Notes under the pieces: generated by a model
Seen by the model: the letters and a program-made list of their open reading frames with translations, nothing else
What the model was told of the DNA's origin: nothing
The model's database searches: none
Shown here: piece after piece, positions 34,674 to 42,000 of the stretch
Layout of the letters: every line of letters begins with the position of its first letter
Position numbering within the stretch: the first letter of the stretch is position 1
Assembly (NCBI RefSeq): GCF_004762035.2
Contig: NZ_SIJK02000002.1
Location: 39,628 to 103,627, forward strand
Origin: Candidatus Chloroploca mongolica
Lineage (GTDB): Bacteria > Chloroflexota > Chloroflexia > Chloroflexales > Chloroflexaceae
Direction: 5' to 3'
DNA length: 64,000 nt
Made by a program: the position numbers and the translations under genes

Positions 34674-34752
34674 AAGGTACTAGCCGAACACAGGACTTTC
34701 GTACCATAAACTCGTGCGCTCCTGATGATGGATTTTGTTACTAAGATTATAA
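34674..34752 (+). promoter_or_regulatory. Conserved upstream element, copy 1
   Basis: Shares with 36924-37003 a set of blocks at identical spacing: aaggtacta, acaggactt, gtaccataaa, tgcg, and ttgttactaagat. ggtac and gtacc form an inverted pair 20 bases apart in both copies. GGACTT followed 16 bases later by tgcg could be an ECF-type promoter; ttgttactaagat lies close to the start codon. It ends a few bases before the ATG at 34759. Confidence 0.55.
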
Positions 34753-34758
34753 CGACGC

Positions 34759-35445
34759 ATGAAGACTGAAATAAGTATTTTCATCGAACAAGTGAGCGTT
34801 TCACCCATTATGCATAGTGATACGAACAAGACAAGCGATCGCACGGCAAGCCCACGAACCGATATGATACAGGCACAACGCGGGTTCGAGCGTATTGACG
34901 AGCTGCTGGATCAGGAACTGGAGCAGCCGAAGAGTGCAGAGCTACCCGCTAGCACTGATCTTACGGCTAATGCTGAGGCGACCGAAGCCATGACGGATCT
35001 GCAAACGGTTGATGAAGCGCCTACTTCCAGCGAACAGCCAGAGATCATCTTGTCTGAGGACGGATCTCACGAACAGCCCGTAACAGCCCCTGAATCGAGC
35101 CATACAACCAAACGCCGTGGGCGCATGCTTGAAGCAGGACTGATTGCATTACCGCTGATCTTCAACACGGCAAGTGCAGGGGCACAAATGATTGAAGCCA
35201 GCCAGAGAGCTGAGCAGCAGCAGCCCGAGATTAGCCAAATGTCCGTAGAGCAATACTGTGAACGCCTGCCCGTTCGCGCCATCGAAGAACCTGGCGAGCT
35301 TAACCCAGACATAGAATTGCTCGCTGATGCCCACGACATCGAGCAACGCCGCCGGATCGAAGATTCAACAGCGGAAGTGAACGAGGAGCCAGCAGCAGCA
35401 TCCGATGCTGATCCTCCTAACCCAAGCCCAGGAGAACAGGTGTAA
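34759..35445 (+). CDS. Hypothetical protein with a QRGxERID motif
   Basis: I recognise no family. The 228-residue protein has IQAQRGFERIDELLDQE near residue 35, a motif shared twice with the next gene product. A Glu/Thr/Ser-rich disordered-looking stretch follows to about 120, then a hydrophobic segment (GLIALPLIFNTASAGA) that may be a membrane helix, and an acidic Pro-rich tail. The first ATG (34759) lies just after the conserved leader; ATG 34810 is an alternative. It is separated from the next gene by 6 bases, so both are likely co-translated. Confidence 0.6.
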   Translation: MKTEISIFIEQVSVSPIMHSDTNKTSDRTASPRTDMIQAQRGFERIDELLDQELEQPKSAELPASTDLTANAEATEAMTDLQTVDEAPTSSEQPEIILSEDGSHEQPVTAPESSHTTKRRGRMLEAGLIALPLIFNTASAGAQMIEASQRAEQQQPEISQMSVEQYCERLPVRAIEEPGELNPDIELLADAHDIEQRRRIEDSTAEVNEEPAAASDADPPNPSPGEQV

Positions 35446-35451
35446 CGTGTT

Positions 35452-36162
35452 ATGAACGATCACAAGCCGCCGAGCGATAATACCGGTCCCCTTGGCACCA
35501 TAAGACCAGATCAACGAGGACTAGAGCGGATTGATCGCCAGATCCAGAGTGAGGGACAACGGGGGATTGACCAGTTGCAGCATACCGATCAGCGCAGTCC
35601 GTTAGGCGACACGGCGAAAGCCCAGCGTGGCTTGGAGCGGATCGATCAGCAACTCAGTCAGGACGGCCCGGCCCAGCTTGCCGATAGTCAGGAGCAACTG
35701 TTGCCCTATGGCGAGATCTTTCGCCAGAACTATGACCACGTGCCAGGCGACTACCGCGCCGCGTTGCGCAATCAAGAGCAAGGCTCAATCCAGGAAGTCG
35801 CCGTGCAAGATCTGCCTGACGCAGCTGAAGTGCGGGGGCCTCAGGATTTCAATCATCATATCACCTATGCCGATGCCAAACTACACACCCAGCAACTCAA
35901 CGAGGTGGTCTTGCCATGGGTGCGGGCGGGTGCAGTTGGCGATGACTTCAAAGCACTGGATCAGCAATTAGGACGCACCCATCCGGACGGGCTCAATAGC
36001 AATGGCTACCACGAGACCTACCAACTCTTTTACGGCAACCAGCCGATCATCGTCGGCAAGGGGGCTGATGGTACGCTCGATGTGGAGGGTGGACTCCATC
36101 GGATTTACATGGCGAAAGAGCTAGGTTTAGCGAGTATCCCCGTTCATATCGCCGGCAAATAA
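35452..36162 (+). CDS. Protein with two QRGLERID motifs and a ParB/sulfiredoxin-like C-terminus
   Basis: The 236-residue protein has PDQRGLERIDRQIQSEG and KAQRGLERIDQQLSQDG in its first 75 residues, matching the single copy in the preceding gene product. The C-terminal half contains GGLHRIYMAKELGLASIPVHI, which looks like the R-x-x-A-x-x-x-G-x-x-x-x-P-V end of ParB-like nuclease/sulfiredoxin folds. It could be a DNA-associated or effector-like domain. No signal or membrane segment. It follows the previous gene by 6 bases and precedes the DUF4230 gene by 21. Confidence 0.6.
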   Translation: MNDHKPPSDNTGPLGTIRPDQRGLERIDRQIQSEGQRGIDQLQHTDQRSPLGDTAKAQRGLERIDQQLSQDGPAQLADSQEQLLPYGEIFRQNYDHVPGDYRAALRNQEQGSIQEVAVQDLPDAAEVRGPQDFNHHITYADAKLHTQQLNEVVLPWVRAGAVGDDFKALDQQLGRTHPDGLNSNGYHETYQLFYGNQPIIVGKGADGTLDVEGGLHRIYMAKELGLASIPVHIAGK

Positions 36163-36183
36163 CCGTCGCAGGAGGCGTGAGAC

Positions 36184-36885
36184 ATGGGACGAATCATTGG
36201 TGGGATCTTTGGCGGCATCTTTCACATGATTGGCATGGTGCTTGGTAGCATCTTCGGCGGCATCTTCGGCGGCATTGCACGCATTCTTTTCCCCGTTTTG
36301 CTCGTGATTGGTGTTCTATGGGCCGTGACCAATCCAAGCTTTATCCAAGGAATGCTCCGTATGCTCAGTGGAGGGCCATTTCAGATCACGACAGCCCCAG
36401 CAGTCATCAATCAAATTCGCAACATGAATACGTTAGTGACTAAGGCGTATGAAAGTGAGGTGATATCTGATGCACAAAACTCATCATTTTTTGGCAGATC
36501 AGAGCATATTGAGGTACGGGTTGAAGGCACGATCTTAGCGGGGATTGATCTGAGCCGCATCCGTGAACAGGATGTGACAATTAACGGAGGCACAGTGACC
36601 GTGCGCGTTCCACCCGCTTATATCGTGAGTAAGGATCTGCAGGCATTTACGAAGGTCAAGGATCAAGGTTGGATGCCAGGAGTTGATGCATCATTAGCTC
36701 CTGATGCAGAACAGCGTGGCCGAGATGAACTGTTGGCGACAGCATGTAATTATGGGATTTTAGCTGATGCAGAGCGTGAAGCCCAGTTAGCGTTGGCTGA
36801 TCTATTGAGCAAATTGGCCGGTGTCCAGACGCTCAACCTGATTCAGGACACGCCCAGGCCAGGCGAATCAACAGGGTGTCCGTGA
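36184..36885 (+). CDS. DUF4230 family membrane-anchored protein
   Basis: The 233-residue protein starts with a glycine-rich hydrophobic region (IIGGIFGGIFHMIGMVLG and GIARILFPVLLVIGVLWAV) that forms one or two membrane helices, then a domain with NQIRNMNTLVTKAYESEV, GTILAGIDLSRI and TVTVRVPPAYIVS, as in DUF4230 proteins. Members are uncharacterised. The RBS aggaggcgtg precedes ATG 36184. It is third in a compact three-gene unit following the first conserved leader, just before the second leader copy. Confidence 0.8.
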   Translation: MGRIIGGIFGGIFHMIGMVLGSIFGGIFGGIARILFPVLLVIGVLWAVTNPSFIQGMLRMLSGGPFQITTAPAVINQIRNMNTLVTKAYESEVISDAQNSSFFGRSEHIEVRVEGTILAGIDLSRIREQDVTINGGTVTVRVPPAYIVSKDLQAFTKVKDQGWMPGVDASLAPDAEQRGRDELLATACNYGILADAEREAQLALADLLSKLAGVQTLNLIQDTPRPGESTGCP

Positions 36886-36923
36886 GCCGACAGGGGAGCC
36901 GAGTAAAGCTATGGCACAAGTAC

Positions 36924-37003
36924 AAGGTACTAACCATAAACAGGACTTCTGTACCATAAATGCATGCGTACTCAACAGCTCATATTGTTACTAAGATGGT
37001 AGG
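36924..37003 (+). promoter_or_regulatory. Conserved upstream element, copy 2
   Basis: Second copy of the element at 34674-34752: aaggtacta, acaggactt, gtaccataaa, tgcg and ttgttactaagat occur with exactly the same spacing while the bases between differ. It precedes the small membrane protein gene at 37040 and is probably the promoter for the downstream unit. Confidence 0.55.
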
Positions 37004-37039
37004 AAGAAATGTCAATACTTGCTGAAAGGAGTTGCCTCA

Positions 37040-37300
37040 ATGGAACGAATGATCACCCTTTTTTTGCTCATGATTATGTCAGCGATGGAAATGATGATGC
37101 CATTGTTTATATGGCTCGCTCAAGCTCTGTTTACTGTCCTTTTGTTTATCCTCCAACTCGTTGTCCAGGCTGTTGCGACTTTATTTGGGTTCCTCTTCAG
37201 CGCGATCCAGAGCAATCCAAAAGTCGCGGGTATCATCTTTGCGGTGACAGCTGTAGCCGGGTTGCTGATCGTTGGGGTTACGTACATTACAGGGATGTGA
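37040..37300 (+). CDS. Small membrane protein of unknown function
   Basis: The 86-residue product starts MERMITLFLLMIMSAMEMM and has two or three hydrophobic stretches, with a short polar gap (SAIQSNPKVAG) before the last one. The ATG at 37040 has aaaggag about 9 bases upstream, better than the in-frame TTG at 37019. No family recognised. It is followed by the lipoprotein gene after 26 bases and preceded by the second conserved leader. Confidence 0.65.
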   Translation: MERMITLFLLMIMSAMEMMMPLFIWLAQALFTVLLFILQLVVQAVATLFGFLFSAIQSNPKVAGIIFAVTAVAGLLIVGVTYITGM

Positions 37301-37326
37301 TGCCATCCTAGAAAATGTAGACCAGC

Positions 37327-38961
37327 ATGAACCACTGGCACATAGACCGTTGCTATTTGCTCTATCCAGGCCTCACAAGGTTGATCGGGCGTTCCCTTGC
37401 GGTGTTGCTGCTCCTGCTTACCGGGGCGTGCGGTTCAGTCGCTTCACGTGATCAAACAGGGAGCCTTGCTCCTTCCTCGACGGGAGAAGCAACGCAGGCG
37501 AGCCCAACCGACATACCTGCCCTGCCGCAGATCACGGCAACAAGAGCTGAGGCCCGAACTGAGTCAGATCAAACCGTGGTTCCACTCACCCCATCGCCTG
37601 ATCGTCCACTCGCCGTGGAACCATCCTCTGTCCTCGCCTCACCAACACCAGGCGTTGAGGAGGCGACCACCGTGCCATCACCCTCACCCATGGCTGAGCT
37701 CCTGACCGAACCGGAGCGGATCAATGCATGTCTTGAGGCGCTGCACAAATATGCAATGATTGTTAACTCTTTCAGTCGTGGGATTGACGCCATCGGCAGG
37801 CCAATGGAAGAGAAGGTCGCGAGTATCAGGAGCAGTGTACGTGATCTTGAGGCACAGACCAATCGATGCCGACACATTGTCTTTCCGCCTGGGAGTACAG
37901 CCCTGCAGGCTCAACTCGATGAAGCCTTGGCAAAGCTTGATCAAGCTATCAAGCAAGCTGAAAGGCCTTTGGCAAGGCCCATCATTAGTTCAAGTGACTT
38001 GGGACTCGTGTCCATGAGCACTAACAGCGCTATTGCCAAGCTTGAAGCCATCCTTGCATTTTTGAACGAGGGTCTCCAGAACTTGCCCACGGGTGATGGG
38101 ATGACCATTCTGTACCATAGCGCAGGCAGCAGCTACAGTCTTCGTCTTGACACGGGTGAGCAGGCCTTCGTCAGTGCGCGTCCTCTCTATGATTTTACGA
38201 TGAGTTCCACTGGTATTCCGTACCACGTTGTTTCAGAACGAAAAGCCACTGCCGACGACCCCTTTGCGCCCAGTCCGTTTCGTCTACTTGAGGGAGGGAC
38301 ACTTGACATTCCGCTTCAGGTACTGATGGATGAGTCTGCTCTGGCACCGTTTTTAAATGATGAGCCTCAGGCACCCAGCGGTCTTACCTTGAGCAATGAT
38401 GAAGGTCAACTCTATTTCAATGGCTGTACCGTTGCCTTCATGGAACCCGCATGCTCATTCTATGCGCTTGATCTCAGCTCACACCAGATACGCAAGATCG
38501 AGTCAATGAGCATTGGCCCTGGCTGGATCGCGCCAAATGGGCAACGCGCCGTTGTGTACAACTACAATCCATTGTGGAATCCCAATAACGACGCAGGGCT
38601 CTCTGTGTCGCGGTATCTCTACTTTGTGGTTGAGTCGCCAGGCATGTGGCAAACTGATCACATGATTGACGCCAATATTAGTGAACTCAGCTGGTTGCCT
38701 GATGGACGCTTTCTGTACACTGCAAAGGCTGATGATCCGCGCGAGGGCATCCGACTCATCCTCGCCAACCCGGACGGAACGACGGCCCGTATGCTCGCCG
38801 ACAATCTCAGCAATACCGATTTTGTCCTCGCGCCTGACGGGCAACGCATTGCCATGATCAACCCTACCTCGGGAGCACTGATGGTGCTCACGCTGGATAC
38901 CCTGAGACTCGAGACCGTTGCCACGCTGCCTGGTGATGCAAGGCTAGTGATCTGGCGGTAA
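37327..38961 (+). CDS. Exported lipoprotein with coiled coil and TolB/propeller-like C-terminus
   Basis: The 544-residue protein has a signal ending LLLLTGAC (acylated Cys about 36), a long Thr/Pro/Ser linker (to about 120), a helical stretch with KVASIRSSVRDLEAQTNRC and LDEALAKLDQAIKQAE, and a C-terminal half with repeated propeller-type strands (GPGWIAPNGQRAVVYNY, LSWLPDGRFLYTAKAD, FVLAPDGQRIAMINP). The Pro-Asp-Gly pattern is like PD40/TolB repeats. Function unknown; location suggests an envelope component of the same cluster as the receptor kinase 48 bases downstream. No strong RBS is visible at ATG 37327. Confidence 0.7.
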   Translation: MNHWHIDRCYLLYPGLTRLIGRSLAVLLLLLTGACGSVASRDQTGSLAPSSTGEATQASPTDIPALPQITATRAEARTESDQTVVPLTPSPDRPLAVEPSSVLASPTPGVEEATTVPSPSPMAELLTEPERINACLEALHKYAMIVNSFSRGIDAIGRPMEEKVASIRSSVRDLEAQTNRCRHIVFPPGSTALQAQLDEALAKLDQAIKQAERPLARPIISSSDLGLVSMSTNSAIAKLEAILAFLNEGLQNLPTGDGMTILYHSAGSSYSLRLDTGEQAFVSARPLYDFTMSSTGIPYHVVSERKATADDPFAPSPFRLLEGGTLDIPLQVLMDESALAPFLNDEPQAPSGLTLSNDEGQLYFNGCTVAFMEPACSFYALDLSSHQIRKIESMSIGPGWIAPNGQRAVVYNYNPLWNPNNDAGLSVSRYLYFVVESPGMWQTDHMIDANISELSWLPDGRFLYTAKADDPREGIRLILANPDGTTARMLADNLSNTDFVLAPDGQRIAMINPTSGALMVLTLDTLRLETVATLPGDARLVIWR

Positions 38962-39009
38962 GCCCAAGCTACCTTGGCACCAGACTTCAAAACAATACTG
39001 GAGAAGAAT

Positions 39010-40941
39010 ATGGACTGGCCATCAGTACGTGACTATGATGAAGCCTTACAGAGCATCGATCTTTGTTTTCCCAAACAACCAAAGCTCGCGACAGCAGAAT
39101 TGATATCTGCGGATAAATTTGGCTTGCCAATGGGATCGAGTGGCAGTTCAGCAGTCGTCTACAAAATTAGGATTCAGGAAAAAGACTATGCTCTTCGCTG
39201 TTTTACTTCAGAAGTGAATAATCATCGTGAGCGATATCAGTTACTTCATGAGTATGTCCATAGGCAATCACTCAGTAGCTTTGTCAAATTTCAGTACTTA
39301 GTAGAAGGAATATCTGTCAATCATCATATGTATCCGGTTTTACTGATGGATTGGGCCAATGGAAAGTCACTGTCTGACTATATTGCAGACTCACTAGCAT
39401 TATCTCAAACTGATAAGTTGCGCGGACTCGTTCAACACTGGTTCGCTCTTTACTTCGCACTTCGTCAAATAAATATGGCTCACGGTGATCTTCAACATGG
39501 GAATATTCTCATTGATACCAAAGGTATACCGCACTTGATTGATTATGATGGCATATATACCCCAACTATGGCTTCGTATCGGCCTAAAGAGTTTGGACAC
39601 CGGCATTATCAACATCCAGAAAGAGAGCGTCGAAACTATTATGCCGAGGATATGGACTCGTTCAGCGTTCTGGTTGTAGCTATATCATTATTGGCTTTAG
39701 CCGAGCGCCCAAACCTATGGAGGCAATTCTATCACGCAGAGAATTTGATTTTTGAAGACAAAGATTTCACAAACGCTGGTGAAACCTCTCTCTGGCATGA
39801 GTTACGTCACCTAAGCTCAGAAGTCCAGCAGTTAGCTATGGTTCTGCAGCGTAGCTGCAGTAGACCGATTACAACAATTACACCAGAAATTGATGAGGCT
39901 TTAAAAAGCATTTCAAAACCTATTTGCTCTACAATATCTGAATCTGATAGAGAATATTTTGACAACTTGATTGCCGTTGCTAGTCGTACTGATTTTGACC
40001 CACCACCGCCAACCTTTCAACCATCACGACGGATAACATCTAAGAGAGAACTCGACGAATTCATAAAGGCCTTTGGTCGTACTGATTTTGACCCACCATC
40101 GCCAACACCCCAAGCCGTTATACTGGCAACATCCACGTCAACTCCAGCACTACCTAGAAAGAAACCAGGGGTATCGCTCGGTTGGGGTTTTCTCGTAGTT
40201 TTAGCACTGGTTGCCGTCTTTTTTCTAGGACGACAAGGTAATGGTGACAATCCGCCTCTGCCAGCTACAATCATGTCTCCTCCGGTAGTAAACACTGTTG
40301 AGGTTGAGGTTGTGGTGACAAAAGTTGCTGTGGTTACACCAACACCAGCGCAAGTTCGTCCGACAAGCACTAGTAGTAATTCTTCCGTATCATCACCAAC
40401 GATCAACGTGGTGAGAAGACCTAACATCATCAGTAGAAGCACCTGGGGAGCGCTTCCCGCCACAGGTCTTTCAGGGCGGCAGAACCCGCGCCAGATCGTG
40501 CTTTCTCATGATGCACAAATTTCAAACGATAGCGATGATGTTAGAACGAAGCTACGTGCGATCCAGCGATTCCACCAACAACGGGGATGGCCAGATATTA
40601 GCTGGCATTTCATTGTTGACCGTAGCGGAAATATCTTTGAAGGGCGATCGCCTGATGATCGTGGTGACACTAACTATAATTTTAATACCGATGGGATGCT
40701 TACCATTGGTGTATTAGGTGACTATGACCGTCAGAATCCAAATCAAGCCCAACTAAACACCATTATCGAACTAATGGCTTGGCTTTGCCAAGAGTACAAC
40801 ATCCCTACTGAGGAAATTTATGCCCACAGTTACTTTGCTAATCAATCGTCACTGACTAATCCCAAAATTACTAGCCCAGGAAGAAACTTTGATCTACCGG
40901 AGATCCAGCGAATGGTGCAAGCACAGCTTACCAGAAGGTGA
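39010..40941 (+). CDS. Receptor-like protein kinase with extracellular, zinc-ligand-deficient PGRP (amidase_2) domain
   Basis: The 643-residue protein has an N-terminal kinase domain (about 35-300), a spacer with twice-repeated RTDFDPP (326 and 357), one membrane helix (about 389-407), a Thr/Pro/Ser-rich linker and a C-terminal peptidoglycan-recognition/amidase_2 domain (about 465-640). Kinase motifs are atypical: ALRCF has Arg where the ATP-anchoring Lys is expected, the catalytic loop is HGDLQHGN, and DFG is DYD. In the PGRP domain the first zinc His is Ser (VLSH, Ser499) and the zinc Cys is Ser (TSPG, Ser622); only His606 remains, so it should bind but not cut peptidoglycan. ATG 39010 follows ggagaag. 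Strongly suggests a cell-wall sensor. Confidence 0.85.
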   Translation: MDWPSVRDYDEALQSIDLCFPKQPKLATAELISADKFGLPMGSSGSSAVVYKIRIQEKDYALRCFTSEVNNHRERYQLLHEYVHRQSLSSFVKFQYLVEGISVNHHMYPVLLMDWANGKSLSDYIADSLALSQTDKLRGLVQHWFALYFALRQINMAHGDLQHGNILIDTKGIPHLIDYDGIYTPTMASYRPKEFGHRHYQHPERERRNYYAEDMDSFSVLVVAISLLALAERPNLWRQFYHAENLIFEDKDFTNAGETSLWHELRHLSSEVQQLAMVLQRSCSRPITTITPEIDEALKSISKPICSTISESDREYFDNLIAVASRTDFDPPPPTFQPSRRITSKRELDEFIKAFGRTDFDPPSPTPQAVILATSTSTPALPRKKPGVSLGWGFLVVLALVAVFFLGRQGNGDNPPLPATIMSPPVVNTVEVEVVVTKVAVVTPTPAQVRPTSTSSNSSVSSPTINVVRRPNIISRSTWGALPATGLSGRQNPRQIVLSHDAQISNDSDDVRTKLRAIQRFHQQRGWPDISWHFIVDRSGNIFEGRSPDDRGDTNYNFNTDGMLTIGVLGDYDRQNPNQAQLNTIIELMAWLCQEYNIPTEEIYAHSYFANQSSLTNPKITSPGRNFDLPEIQRMVQAQLTRR

Positions 40942-41012
40942 TAGATCGACTACTACCTTCTTCAGCCGCACCATTGTAGGCTTCTCGATATTAACGTAAC
41001 AAGGAATTTTGT

Positions 41013-41996
41013 ATGACCAATCAAGCACCATCCCCATCTGGCAGTGAACAAAACCAATCCATGCGGAGAAGGTTTTTGAAGGTATTTTTCATTGGCAGTG
41101 CATCATTGGCAGCCGGTGCTCTAGCCTACCGCGTCGGACAATGGTCACGTTTCACACAACAAAGCCTTTTAGAAGCTAACGCGACTCTATCTTCGCCAAC
41201 TGCTCCGCCAGCACTCCTTCAACTCCCACCACTCACTGGAACATCGATGTCGAGAAACAACCCAGATCTTTTGAACAAAGTTACAGCTTGGCCAACAATC
41301 GATCCTTCATCTGGCGACGCTCAGTTGCCCTTGATTAGCCCCACGACAACCAACACGTCGGTGTTAGCTAGCCAGGGGATAGCAAAACCACCTGTCATTA
41401 CCCAACGTGAATGGGGTGGACTTCAACCAACGCGAGGCTTCCGTTCACAACAACCCAATAGAATTACCCTTCACCACGAAGGCGTGATCTTTGATGGTTC
41501 CATCTCTGCGGCAGCTTATCTTCGACGTGTCCAAATATGGTCAATGAACAATCGTGGGTGGCCTGATCTACCTTATCACTTTATTGTTGATCTCCAGGGC
41601 AGTATTTATGAGGGACGTCCCCTTACTACAAGAGGTGATACGAATACTTCATATGACACACAAGATCATGCCCAGATAGCTTTACTAGGCAAATATGATG
41701 AGGGAGAACAACAACCAAACTCAGTACAAATTGCGACAATTATTGCACTGATGGCATGGATTGTCTCGACATACAACATTGATCTTGACAAAATCAAAGG
41801 CCATCGCGACTTTATTCCTATCAATGGAGAGGGGAAACACATTGATCCCCGAACAGGTGAACGAATTACCTGTCCTGGAGATAATCTGTATCGCTATCTG
41901 GTTGATGGAACAATTCAGCGGGGTATCAAGATAGCCCTGGAAAAGAATGAACCAGTGCCTATGCCAACAGAATTCATACAAAAACAAAAATTATAA
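41013..41996 (+). CDS. Tat-exported N-acetylmuramoyl-L-alanine amidase (PGRP/amidase_2)
   Basis: The 327-residue protein has a twin-arginine signal (MRRRFLKVFFIGSASLAAGALA, Arg18-20), a Pro/Thr linker, and a PGRP-type amidase domain from about residue 125. Zinc ligands are all present: His154 in ITLHHEG, His264 in KGHRDF and Cys287 in ITCPGD. RGWPDLPYHFIVDLQGSIYEGRP is shared almost word for word with the preceding kinase ectodomain, so the two domains are related copies. It would cleave the amide bond between muramic acid and the peptide outside the membrane. It sits 71 bases after the kinase and 4 before the next gene. Confidence 0.9.
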   Translation: MTNQAPSPSGSEQNQSMRRRFLKVFFIGSASLAAGALAYRVGQWSRFTQQSLLEANATLSSPTAPPALLQLPPLTGTSMSRNNPDLLNKVTAWPTIDPSSGDAQLPLISPTTTNTSVLASQGIAKPPVITQREWGGLQPTRGFRSQQPNRITLHHEGVIFDGSISAAAYLRRVQIWSMNNRGWPDLPYHFIVDLQGSIYEGRPLTTRGDTNTSYDTQDHAQIALLGKYDEGEQQPNSVQIATIIALMAWIVSTYNIDLDKIKGHRDFIPINGEGKHIDPRTGERITCPGDNLYRYLVDGTIQRGIKIALEKNEPVPMPTEFIQKQKL

Positions 41997-42000
41997 CTAA

